NCBI RefSeq assembly: GCF_900157365.1
Contig: NZ_FUEZ01000004.1
Coordinates: 1,599,066-1,663,065 of the forward strand
Length of the DNA stretch: 64,000 nt
Reading direction: 5' to 3'
Source: Mycobacterium numidiamassiliense
Lineage (GTDB): Bacteria > Actinomycetota > Actinomycetes > Mycobacteriales > Mycobacteriaceae
A program made the position numbers and the translations under genes. The notes beneath the pieces are model-generated. The model did no database searches and had not been told where the DNA came from. It was given only the letters and a program-made list of their open reading frames with translations. Below, one piece after another: positions 42,223-51,669 of this stretch (the first letter of the stretch is position 1; each line of letters begins with the position of its first letter).

Positions 42223-43473
42223 ATGAAGATCACAATCGTTGGCATAAACTACTTTCCGGAAGTGACTGGGATAGCGCCCTACACCACCGGGATGGCCGAG
42301 GGTTTGGCGGCCCGGGGGCACGAGGTCAGCGTGATCACCGGGTTGCCGCACTATCCGGAATGGCGGGTCCACGACGAGTATCGCGGCGCGCGCTCGTACC
42401 GGGAGATCATCAACGGAGTGACGGTCGACCGGTTGCGGCACTACGTTGCAGAAAACCCCAGTGCGCGGAACAGGGTTCGGTTGGAAGCCAGCTTCGCCAG
42501 GGCGTTGCTGCGCACACGATTCGATCAGCCATCGGTTGTCATCGCCGTCAGTCCGACACTTTTGTCGACGGCCGCGGTCGTCGCCAAGGCGCGGCTACGA
42601 AACGTGCCCGTCGGAATTGTCGTCCAAGACATCTACGGCAAAGGGGTTGTCGAAACCGGAGCGTTGGGCGGCAAGTTGGCTACCGCCGCAGTGCGATTCG
42701 AGGCGCGGGTGTTGCGCTCTGCGACGGGGGTGGCGGTCATTCATGACCGTTTCCGGGCGGCGCTGGGCGAGGTGGGCGTCGATGAGGCGGCCTCGACGGT
42801 GATTCGTAACTGGACACACCTCGATGCATCGGAAGACCCGGCGCCCAGTGAGGCCGCCGAGATCCGCCGACAGTACGGATGGGGCGACGATGAGATCATC
42901 GTCGTGCATGCCGGAAACATGGGCGCCAAGCAGGGTTTGGAGAACGTCGTCGCCGCCGCCAAGCTCGCCGCCAGCGAAGTTCCCGCGGGAACGGTTCGGT
43001 TCGTCTTGGTCGGCGACGGAAATCAGCGGCGAAGTCTCGAAGAAGCCGGTGCGGGGATTCCCGTGCTTCAATTCATAAAGGTCCTGCCCGACAAGGCATT
43101 CCGTGCTGCACTTCAGGCCGCGGATGTGCTTCTGGTGAACGAGAAGCCGGGCGTCAAAGACATGGCCGTACCCAGTAAGTTGACGACCTACTTCCGGACC
43201 GGCAAGCCGGTGGTGGCCGCAACAGATGAGTCGAGCGCGGCCGCAGGTGAGATCCGAGCCGCCGGGGCCGGGGTGATCGTCGCGCCCACCGACCCGCGCG
43301 CCCTGCTCGAGGCGGTGTTGAGCATCGGCCGGGACAAGGCTGCGGGCAAGCGTTTTGGGGAATCGGGCAAACGCTATTCACAGGAGATACTCTCCCGTGA
43401 CAGCGCGATCCGCGGCTACGAAAATTGGTGCCAGGAATTGGCTTCCGCCCCGTCCAAGGTGGTGCAACGCTGA
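42223..43473 (+). CDS. Glycosyltransferase, WcaI/WbuB-like GT4
   Basis: 416 residues. N-terminal MKITIVGINYFPEVTGIAPYT with GLPHYPEW is the opening of the colanic-acid WcaI and WbuB glycosyltransferases; IVVQDIYGKGVVETGAL continues the N domain. The donor domain has VVHAGNMGAKQGLENVV, FVLVGDGNQR, and VPSKLTTYFRTGKPVVAA. In E. coli WcaI works in the fucose-containing colanic acid pathway, so with gmd-fcl directly upstream it is the best candidate for adding fucose, but the donor is inferred. The start lies 78 bases after the fucose synthase gene. Confidence 0.9.
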   Translation: MKITIVGINYFPEVTGIAPYTTGMAEGLAARGHEVSVITGLPHYPEWRVHDEYRGARSYREIINGVTVDRLRHYVAENPSARNRVRLEASFARALLRTRFDQPSVVIAVSPTLLSTAAVVAKARLRNVPVGIVVQDIYGKGVVETGALGGKLATAAVRFEARVLRSATGVAVIHDRFRAALGEVGVDEAASTVIRNWTHLDASEDPAPSEAAEIRRQYGWGDDEIIVVHAGNMGAKQGLENVVAAAKLAASEVPAGTVRFVLVGDGNQRRSLEEAGAGIPVLQFIKVLPDKAFRAALQAADVLLVNEKPGVKDMAVPSKLTTYFRTGKPVVAATDESSAAAGEIRAAGAGVIVAPTDPRALLEAVLSIGRDKAAGKRFGESGKRYSQEILSRDSAIRGYENWCQELASAPSKVVQR

Positions 43474-43531
43474 TGATCAGGCGTCGTGGCGTTGAGTCGG
43501 ATTGGGCAAACGCGCAAGCAGGGGTCGAAGA

Positions 43532-44302
43532 ATGACCAATCTCAGAGCCGTCGGCCGCTCATACCGCACTTTCGCGCAGGTCGCGTTCGCCCTAGTGCTG
43601 GCAGCTGTTGTGGCCGTTGCGCTTTGGTGGGGATTTCTGCGGGAGCATGCACCGATGGCCGCGCGGGGTATCCGGGTTTCGGCAGATTTCGCCGCCTTGC
43701 CCAACGGGCCGGCACCTGACAGCTTCGCGGGTGGGCAGGCGGCGACCGTGGTGACCAGTTCTGACCCACTAAAGGTTCAGGACGGCCGGTTGACCTACCA
43801 GCCCACGACAGCGGGATCGGCCGCCTTTTTCAGTACCCCTGACCTCGGTTCGTCGGTCAAGAACATGGGCGCGCGGTTCGTCTTCCGGTCCTCCGGCGGT
43901 GCGGGTCCGGGCACCCAGGGTGCGATCGCGCTTGTGGTGTCGCGGGGCATCGAGAACCGGGTTCCGCCGATGATCAACCCGCTGGCGGTCCAGCTGGTGG
44001 TGACGCCGATCAACTGGAACATCAGTGTGCTGCGTAGCGACAATGCGACGCTCGACGTCGTCGCGGCCGACTTTTTCCCGCAGCCGCTGCGCGAGGACGG
44101 AGTGACCTCCTACGAGGCGCGCGTGACCATCGACGGTGCCCAGGTCACCTTGGATCTGCCGGGAACCCATCGAATCGTTTCGGATCCGCGCTTTTCCGAA
44201 TGGCAGGGGAGCTTCGCCACATTCGAGCTCTACTCGGATCACGGAACCACCGACTCGATCGGGGCCTTCCAGAAGATCTGGGCGTCAGGCAACAAGGACT
44301 GA
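43532..44302 (+). CDS. Single-pass anchored beta-sandwich (concanavalin-like) surface protein
   Basis: 256 residues from ATG 43532; a frame is open from 43502. A membrane segment at residues 17-36 is followed by an extracytoplasmic domain rich in beta strands (GRLTYQPTTAGSAAFFSTPD, ARFVFRSSGG, AIALVVSRGI, ATFELYSDHG) that looks like a laminin-G/concanavalin-type jelly roll. This fold often binds carbohydrate. No catalytic signature is visible. It lies between the glycosyltransferase and flippase-polymerase genes with short gaps, so a role in handling the polymer at the surface is probable but unproven. Confidence 0.68.
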   Translation: MTNLRAVGRSYRTFAQVAFALVLAAVVAVALWWGFLREHAPMAARGIRVSADFAALPNGPAPDSFAGGQAATVVTSSDPLKVQDGRLTYQPTTAGSAAFFSTPDLGSSVKNMGARFVFRSSGGAGPGTQGAIALVVSRGIENRVPPMINPLAVQLVVTPINWNISVLRSDNATLDVVAADFFPQPLREDGVTSYEARVTIDGAQVTLDLPGTHRIVSDPRFSEWQGSFATFELYSDHGTTDSIGAFQKIWASGNKD

Positions 44303-44306
44303 GCCC

Positions 44307-47174
44307 ATGGCGAAGCATTTGTCGAAGAGTGCCGTCCGCGCCATCTCGGGCGCCTCCGACCAGGTGTTCTCCAGTCTTAGCAACGGCCTGATCATCTACG
44401 CGGTTGCCGTGGTGACCGCAACCGACGACTTCGGCGAGATCGCGTTGCTCCTGACGCTGCTCTCCGCGGCCATCGGTGCCCTTCGTGGCGCCTTGGGCAC
44501 ACCGCTATTGCTGACGGCCGGGCGCGACTCGTCCGACATCCGGCGGGAGGGGGCATTCGCGTTCACCAGCGCCCTGTTGGTCAGCCCAGTAGTCGGGGCC
44601 GTCATGTGGGCAGTAGGGGGAGCGGGGATAGGTCTGCAGGCGATCTTGATCATCGTCGCGACACCGATCGTGCTCGCGGAGGATGTTCTTCGATTCGTCG
44701 CCATCGCGTTGGGCCGCCCCCACATCGCGGCCCTCTGGGACGGCGTGTGGTTTGCCGGTTCGGCGGCGTTGTTGGTGGCAACCTGGTTGCGCCTTCCCCT
44801 GGCCACCACCACCAACATCCTGGGTGTTTGGACCGCCTTGGCGCTCATCTCTCTGGCGGGAATGGTGGTCGGTGTTCGCGTCTTCCCGCGGTTCAAGAAT
44901 TTCCGGGCGTGGATCTCCGATGGCTGGCAGCACCGGGTGCGCTATGGCGCGGACTACGGACTCGAGCAGACAGCGGTGTTCGGCGTGCTGCTGTTCGCCT
45001 CGGTGATTTTGACCCCCTACGTCAGCGCCACACTGCGGGGCGCCACGGCGTTGCTGGCACCCATCGCCATCGCGACCAGTGCAATTCCGTTGGTGGTGAT
45101 CCCGGAAAGCCGGCGCCAGAACATGGCGCCACAACGGGTGTGGAATGCCTTGGCACGCATCACTTTGGTCTCGTCGTGCGGAACGGCTCTGTTTGGCACA
45201 GCGCTGTTCTTTCTGCCCAGCAAGCTCGGCGAGCTCCTGCTCGGCGACACGTTCGACGACGCGCGAGGGATCATTCCGATCGTCGCGATCGAGTACGCGA
45301 TCGTGGTGTGGGCCGTCGCGGTCATCTTCTTTTTGCGCGCCTTCAACCGAAGCGCCGACGCGCTGGCGCTGAAGCTCACTTACGCGCTGGTCATGCCCGC
45401 GATGGCGTTCGGCGGGGGGCTGCTCTTCCACACCGCGGCGGGCGTTGTCGTCGGCATGGCGTCGGCGGCGACGTTCAATGCGGCGTTCTCGTTGATCCGG
45501 ATCAAACCTTGGAAATCGCAGGGCCCGGCCGACCATCCGCCGTCGGCGGAACAGGAACCGTTGCCGTCCAGCGCATCTGGGCGCGTGTCGACCGACGCTG
45601 GCGATCAGCTCCTGAAAGTCGGTGCGGCGAAGGCGATGCCACTCGCGACCAGGCTGCGCCTGCACCCACCGACACAGCTGGGCGAGCCGCTCATGACGCT
45701 GTGGACGTTTGCCGTGTTGGCCCTTCTCGTCCCCGCGGTGATCATCCGCTTCACCGGAATTCCCGACGGCTTGACGTGGTTGTGGCCGCTGCCGGCGGTG
45801 GTGATCGCCTCGGCACGCCTCGCCTGGCTGGTAGGTAAGGGGGACCGGCGGCTATTCGAAATGATCTTCTGGGTCTATACGTATGCGTTTATGGGTTTGG
45901 CTCCGTTGGCCCAGATTCGCCAGGATCACTGGCCCATCACAGTTCCCCGCGTCGATGACACGTTGATTGGTATCGCAACCCTGATGGTGCTCCTCGGCCT
46001 CGGCGCATTCCTTGCCGGAGCCGGTCTGGACGGCGCCACGTCGCTGCGCCGGGACAAGGGGGCGCAGAAGCGCGCTGACGCCAATGGCACTGGTGCGCAG
46101 AAATTTACGATCAGCTATCAGCGTGCCGTGCTGCTTGCCACGTTTGCGATTCTGATCGCCCTCTACTACCTCTCCAACGTCGGCTGGTTCCAATTTCTAC
46201 TCGGACGTGCGGAAGCGAGAGCGGCCTACGACGCGGTATGGCCGGTCGGCAGTCCCGGCGTGGTGGTGCTGCCCTGCACGTATATGGCACTGCTGGTCGC
46301 CTTCATCGCGTTGGTTCGCTGCCGTCAAGAAGCCAAGGCGGCGAGTCTGCGCGGCGCAACCATCTTGCCGAGCGCCAGGCGCGGCAACCTGTTCCTGATC
46401 GTTGTCGTCGGACTCCTCTTGGCCGACGTCATGAATCCGATTTCGACCGCCCGATACCACACGGGGACTGCAATATTCGGCGCCGCGACAGCCTTCGGAT
46501 TGTTCGCCACGCACCGGCGGTTCCGGGGTTTTACCTGCAGCCTCCTCGCCGCGATGCTGGCGATCTTCCCGTTCACCCATGCGTTTCGCACGACCCTCAA
46601 GGCCTCGTTCAAGGCGGCGAACCCCGTCGATTCGCTGATGTCCGGTGACTACGATTCCTTCGCGCAGTTGATGAACGGGTATCTGGTCGGCACGCGCGAG
46701 GGGATCCCAGTCGGGAAGCAGTTCTCCGGTGTGCTCCTGTTCTGGCTCCGCAGGGCGTGGTGGGAGGACAAACCCGTCGACACCGGGGTGCACATCGCGA
46801 ACGTGCGTGGCTATGGCTTCACCAATCTCTCTGCGCCCCTGTGGATTGAGCTCTACCTGAACGGCGGCTGGGTTCTGCTTGTCGTCGGAATGTTTGCCCT
46901 TGGGTATGGCCTGCATCGCTGGGACACGCGATTGGAGGCACAGATCCAGGTCGCCCGGATCCCCGGCCCGGTTGGCTGCATCCTGCCTTTTTATATGCTC
47001 ATCTTGCTGCGCGGTTCACTACTGCAGGCAGCCGCGTTTTTGTTCTTTATCGTGACGTTCTCGTTGTTTGTCGCACAGCGAAAGAAGGCGAACACCCGCC
47101 GCGGTGCGCTGCATGTGCGTCCGCAACCACCCCCCACCCGCATGGAGCCGAGGGCGGCCTATGCCAGCCCCTGA
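44307..47174 (+). CDS. Wzx-like flippase fused to Wzy-like O-antigen polymerase
   Basis: 955 residues from ATG 44307 with AAGGA ten bases upstream. Residues 1-400 have about 12 membrane segments of the MATE/MOP-exporter type used by Wzx flippases (ISGASDQVFSSLSNGLIIYAV start, repeated charged turns such as IPESRRQNMAPQR). A polar, Pro/Ser-rich linker of some 60 residues (about 400-460) leads to a second bundle of 11 or so segments with a large extracytoplasmic loop (FKAANPVDSLMSGDYDSFAQLMNGYLVG, FWLRRAWWEDKPVDTGVHIAN) typical of Wzy/O-antigen polymerases. One uninterrupted frame encodes both, so this is a fusion of two proteins that are separate elsewhere. It would flip the lipid-linked repeat and polymerise it. 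Confidence 0.8.
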   Translation: MAKHLSKSAVRAISGASDQVFSSLSNGLIIYAVAVVTATDDFGEIALLLTLLSAAIGALRGALGTPLLLTAGRDSSDIRREGAFAFTSALLVSPVVGAVMWAVGGAGIGLQAILIIVATPIVLAEDVLRFVAIALGRPHIAALWDGVWFAGSAALLVATWLRLPLATTTNILGVWTALALISLAGMVVGVRVFPRFKNFRAWISDGWQHRVRYGADYGLEQTAVFGVLLFASVILTPYVSATLRGATALLAPIAIATSAIPLVVIPESRRQNMAPQRVWNALARITLVSSCGTALFGTALFFLPSKLGELLLGDTFDDARGIIPIVAIEYAIVVWAVAVIFFLRAFNRSADALALKLTYALVMPAMAFGGGLLFHTAAGVVVGMASAATFNAAFSLIRIKPWKSQGPADHPPSAEQEPLPSSASGRVSTDAGDQLLKVGAAKAMPLATRLRLHPPTQLGEPLMTLWTFAVLALLVPAVIIRFTGIPDGLTWLWPLPAVVIASARLAWLVGKGDRRLFEMIFWVYTYAFMGLAPLAQIRQDHWPITVPRVDDTLIGIATLMVLLGLGAFLAGAGLDGATSLRRDKGAQKRADANGTGAQKFTISYQRAVLLATFAILIALYYLSNVGWFQFLLGRAEARAAYDAVWPVGSPGVVVLPCTYMALLVAFIALVRCRQEAKAASLRGATILPSARRGNLFLIVVVGLLLADVMNPISTARYHTGTAIFGAATAFGLFATHRRFRGFTCSLLAAMLAIFPFTHAFRTTLKASFKAANPVDSLMSGDYDSFAQLMNGYLVGTREGIPVGKQFSGVLLFWLRRAWWEDKPVDTGVHIANVRGYGFTNLSAPLWIELYLNGGWVLLVVGMFALGYGLHRWDTRLEAQIQVARIPGPVGCILPFYMLILLRGSLLQAAAFLFFIVTFSLFVAQRKKANTRRGALHVRPQPPPTRMEPRAAYASP

Positions 47175-47889
47175 CATCGCGCGCAGCGTGCGCCGCTGGG
47201 TCCTGCTGAACGTCGTCGTGGCGTTGGCGTTGACGGTCGGCGCCCTGGTCTACTTTGAGCTGGAATCGATCTACCGCCCGCGCAAACCATCGCCGTCGTC
47301 CGAGATCGCCGCTTGGGTGTCGCCGCCGTCGTTGTTGACGATGTTCGACTACCAGCCCACGTTGCTCGCCGTCGGCGACCCGCCCGGCGTCATCTATCCC
47401 TATTTGGTTACCTACAAAATGGGGTGGAGCCTCGCCTCCTACGCGCAAGAGCACGCCGACTTCGTGCATGGGGTCGACAACCTCGTTCCCCGCCTCGAAC
47501 GGACCGCGACGACCTACCGTGTCGACTACGTTCTGGTCGACTGCGGTTTCAATGATCTCGGCGAAGCGCCTGATCAAGTGGTGGCGGCCGCCGAGCAGTA
47601 CATCAAGGACGTTCGTTCGAAGTGGCCCGCCGCCACGATCATCATCGTGCTTCCCGCGTCGTTCGGGCCCGACGCTGGTCAGGATCATCCCGACGTCGCA
47701 GACGGACTTCGCGCCACGGCCGACAGGGTCGGTGCCCGGGTCATCGATCCGGTTGCGCAGCAATGGTTTCGGGGCGTCGATATGGGGCCGCTAATGGCGC
47801 GGGATGGCGTCCACCTCAACGACGCCGGTCAGGACTACTACGCGGAGAAGATTGTCCAGAACCTGAAACAAATGGGGTTCACGTCATGA
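47161..47889 (+). CDS. Membrane-anchored SGNH/GDSL-like protein with altered nucleophile site
   Basis: 242 residues; ATG 47161 overlaps the end of the flippase-polymerase gene by 14 bases. One membrane helix near the N terminus, then an SGNH-like domain: DCGFNDLG matches block III (G-x-N-D), and DGVHLNDAGQ block V (D-x-x-H). Block I, where GDS carries the nucleophile, reads LLAVGDPPG with Pro74 in the Ser position. Normal esterase activity is therefore doubtful; the domain may bind glycan or act in acetyl transfer with another partner. It ends with an ATGA overlap with the first Wzz-like gene. Confidence 0.72.
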   Translation: MPAPDIARSVRRWVLLNVVVALALTVGALVYFELESIYRPRKPSPSSEIAAWVSPPSLLTMFDYQPTLLAVGDPPGVIYPYLVTYKMGWSLASYAQEHADFVHGVDNLVPRLERTATTYRVDYVLVDCGFNDLGEAPDQVVAAAEQYIKDVRSKWPAATIIIVLPASFGPDAGQDHPDVADGLRATADRVGARVIDPVAQQWFRGVDMGPLMARDGVHLNDAGQDYYAEKIVQNLKQMGFTS

Positions 47890-49295
47890 CGGGCATGAAG
47901 GGATTGCTCGCCGTCGTACGGGACAAGTTGTTGGTATTGATCATCTGGACGTTGGCGGGTGCCGCAGCTGCCGGTGGGATCAATCTGCTGGTGCCGGTGG
48001 TCTACGAGGCAAACGCAAAGATCTTCATCGCGACACCGTATTGGAACGACTCGACCGCGCTCGCCGACCCGAACGTGGGTGGAGCCCAAAACCTCGCGTA
48101 CGGCGACGAATTCACCCAGCAGCGCATGACCAGTTACGAACGACTGGTAAGCACGCCGATAGTCACCGACACCGTTGCCGAACAGCTGCGGTTGGGTGAG
48201 TCCGGCGATGACCTCTCCAAAAAGCTCACCGGCCGCGCCGTTCCCGAAACGGTGATGCTGCAAGTCAATGCGCAAGACTCCTCTCCGGCGAGGGCGGCGG
48301 CGATCGCCGACATGGCCGCGCGACGGACCATCGAGGTCATCAAGGCCATCGAGCGTCCGCCGAATAATGCGGTGCCGCCGGTCCAACCCGTGCTCTTCGA
48401 ACCCGCGTCCGTTCCCAAACGGCCCATCTCTCCGCGAACGTTGCTGACCGTCGTCTGTGGAGCGGTCATCGGGTTTCTCCTCGGGCTGTCCCTTGTGGTC
48501 AGGTATGCGACGTCCCGGGAAGCCCGGCGGCTGGCGCGATTTCGCGGAGACGATGGCGGCGATACCACCCCTGCGGCTACCCCCACCGGGCCCCTCGGTG
48601 TGCTCACCACGGGCGTGCAGCCACTTGCTGGGGGAGTCGACGTCGACGCCAAACTGCTGCGCATAGAAGTCGCGCACGGCTTGACCGAGGCCGGTGTCCG
48701 ATCGTTGGCCATGACATCGCCGCGGGCCACTCCGACGACCGGTATCGTCGCCGATCGGCTTGCGGTCGCGTTGGGTCAGGCGGACTCACCCACCATCGTC
48801 GTGCGTGCTGACATCGCTGCGGGACAGAGCGATTCGACGGTCAGATTGAGTGATCTGGTGGGTGCGCCGGCGGCCGTGGATGCGGCCATCCAGACCGACG
48901 AGCGCAGCGGCCTGAGCTGGATCGCGCTCGCAAACTCATCGGAAGGCCCGCCGGCAGATCAGTTGGGCGCGAACATGCGCTTTCTGCTGAATGAGCTGGC
49001 CGGTCGGTACCAGTATGTGATCGTGGTCAGTTCGGGGACGCTGGAGCTCACCGATGCCCTGGACATGGCAGGCCTGTGCGGCGCATCGATTCTGGTCGAC
49101 CCCGTCGCGCTCACCACTGGCGCACAGGTTCGCGAAAGCGAGCGGCTACTTCGGTTGGCCCGGGGCACATACCTGGGCCGGGTTGTCATTGTCGACAGGG
49201 CTTTCTTGCAGGATGTCGAGTTACCGCAGTCCGATCGCCGACGGACCGCGGTAAGTAATCAATCAACCGGCGTCGACGGAGAACCATGGAGTTAA
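47886..49295 (+). CDS. Wzz-like chain-length regulator with degenerate BY-kinase domain (first)
   Basis: 469 residues from ATG 47886. Two membrane helices (residues 14-38 and about 190-213) bracket an extracytoplasmic Wzz domain with YEANAKIFIATP and a Pro-rich VPKRPISPRTLL before the second helix, as in polysaccharide co-polymerases. The cytoplasmic part has the fold of a bacterial tyrosine kinase, but where the P-loop should be it reads MTSPRATPTTGIVADRLAVA: the Gly-x-Gly-Lys-Thr is lost, so ATP use is unlikely. Such proteins set polymer length with Wzy. It overlaps the next gene by ten bases. Confidence 0.82.
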   Translation: MTGMKGLLAVVRDKLLVLIIWTLAGAAAAGGINLLVPVVYEANAKIFIATPYWNDSTALADPNVGGAQNLAYGDEFTQQRMTSYERLVSTPIVTDTVAEQLRLGESGDDLSKKLTGRAVPETVMLQVNAQDSSPARAAAIADMAARRTIEVIKAIERPPNNAVPPVQPVLFEPASVPKRPISPRTLLTVVCGAVIGFLLGLSLVVRYATSREARRLARFRGDDGGDTTPAATPTGPLGVLTTGVQPLAGGVDVDAKLLRIEVAHGLTEAGVRSLAMTSPRATPTTGIVADRLAVALGQADSPTIVVRADIAAGQSDSTVRLSDLVGAPAAVDAAIQTDERSGLSWIALANSSEGPPADQLGANMRFLLNELAGRYQYVIVVSSGTLELTDALDMAGLCGASILVDPVALTTGAQVRESERLLRLARGTYLGRVVIVDRAFLQDVELPQSDRRRTAVSNQSTGVDGEPWS

Positions 49296-50554
49296 TCACT
49301 AGAGGCTGGACGATTTTCAGGCGGCGATGGCCAATCGTGCTTGCCTGCTTGGCCATTGCCGCAGTGGGTGTGGCGGTGTACAACGTCGGCTCCGACAGGA
49401 AGTACATCGCGTCCACCGAGGTGTTCCTGCGGGCCCCCGACGTGAAGAGCTCCTCTGCGGCGTACGAGGGCGAGTTGTTCTCTCGGCAAAGGGCGCAAAC
49501 GTACGCTGACGCGATTCAAAGCGACGAGCTGGCGCAGCTGGTGATCGATAAGCTCGCCCTGAACGTGCCGCCACGGCAGCTGGTGCCCAGTGTCTCGGCG
49601 ACGCCGGTGAAAGATACTGTGCTGCTGGTTATTTCAGTCACCGATAGGGATCCGCAGCGCGCCTCCAACATTGCCAACGAATACGGCAATGAACTGCCGA
49701 CCTATATCGCCAGGCTGGAAAATGTCAGCAACGACCCCAACATTCCGCCGCTGGCCCATGTCGTGATCAAGGCTAATGCGGCCACCACCGAGCCGGCGGG
49801 ATTGCCGACCTGGCTGGTCGCCTTCGCGGGCGTCGGGCTGGCTCTGCTCGTTGCCGGCGTACTGATCTGGTTCCTCGAACATTTCGACACCAGAGTGAGC
49901 TCACGTCGCCAGGTCGAGGAGATCACCGGAAGCGACATCCTGGGCAAGCTGCCCAAAGTCGCGGACGCCAAGGCCTTCCAGCGATCCGAAAAATTCAGTC
50001 AGGCGGCATTGCGATTCAGCCTGAATGTCGAGTCGGTGCTGCAACGACTGCCCAATGTCGGAACGCCTGCCCGGGTCGCCGTGGTGGCCGGGCACAGCGA
50101 CGATAGCGGTGCGATCGCGACGTCGGCGCTCGCCCAGGCGTACGCCGACCGCCGGCGGATAGTGGGCATCGTTCGCTTCGCCCGGGGGCGACACCAGTCG
50201 GAGGCCAATGCTCCCGTTGCGAGTTCGGGGTACCGGGACGAGGCCAATCCGGCGACAACCGTGATCAGCGTGACCCCGGGACTGACTGCGGAGATCGTCG
50301 GCCGCGAACTGAATGCGCTGCGCCCGAGCAACAACATCGTCTTGATCGAGGCACCGCCGTTTCACGAGTCGACGGATGCGCAACTGGCTCTGCGCTCGGT
50401 GGATGCCGTGATCATCGTCGTGCGGCCGATCGTCACCACGACGACGTCGCTGTCGGAATTGGTCGCTGCGATCAAGGTGCTCGGCACGCCCGTGCTTGGC
50501 GTCGTGGTCGCCATGGCGAAGGAGTCCTCGACGGTCGACGGCTACTACCTGTAA
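49286..50554 (+). CDS. Wzz-like chain-length regulator with degenerate BY-kinase domain (second)
   Basis: 422 residues. It repeats the architecture of its neighbour: a first helix at residues 16-33 (WPIVLACLAIAAVGVAVY), a Wzz domain (YIASTEVFLRAPD), a second helix near 173-193 (WLVAFAGVGLALLVAGVLIW), and a cytoplasmic kinase-like domain. The P-loop position reads VVAGHSDDSGAIATSALAQ, again without the Gly-Lys-Thr. The C terminus ends GYYL, a minimal remnant of the tyrosine-rich tail. It is the last gene of the polysaccharide locus and probably forms a hetero-oligomer with the first. Confidence 0.82.
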   Translation: MELITRGWTIFRRRWPIVLACLAIAAVGVAVYNVGSDRKYIASTEVFLRAPDVKSSSAAYEGELFSRQRAQTYADAIQSDELAQLVIDKLALNVPPRQLVPSVSATPVKDTVLLVISVTDRDPQRASNIANEYGNELPTYIARLENVSNDPNIPPLAHVVIKANAATTEPAGLPTWLVAFAGVGLALLVAGVLIWFLEHFDTRVSSRRQVEEITGSDILGKLPKVADAKAFQRSEKFSQAALRFSLNVESVLQRLPNVGTPARVAVVAGHSDDSGAIATSALAQAYADRRRIVGIVRFARGRHQSEANAPVASSGYRDEANPATTVISVTPGLTAEIVGRELNALRPSNNIVLIEAPPFHESTDAQLALRSVDAVIIVVRPIVTTTTSLSELVAAIKVLGTPVLGVVVAMAKESSTVDGYYL

Positions 50555-50598
50555 TGACGGCGGTTATTGCCGCATCAGCGGCAGACGCCATAACCTGA

Positions 50599-51654
<1,056 letters not shown>

Positions 51655-51669
51655 TCTCGGTTCGCTCGC

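Larger units (their letters stand above)
26175..50554. other. Wzx/Wzy-type surface polysaccharide locus
   Basis: Contains initiation (WcaJ-like), sugar nucleotide synthesis (gmd, fucose synthase, RmlC-like), two glycosyltransferases, decoration (NRPS, acyltransferase, FkbM methyltransferase), flippase-polymerase fusion, two chain-length regulators, a GH71-like hydrolase and several surface-domain proteins. The content resembles colanic-acid and capsule loci more than known mycobacterial glycolipid loci, and no polyketide synthase is present. See the individual genes. Confidence 0.75.

Noticed and set aside
44136..44306. 57-codon extension of the flippase-polymerase
   Set aside because: It overlaps the preceding gene in another frame and a ribosome site precedes the ATG at 44307.
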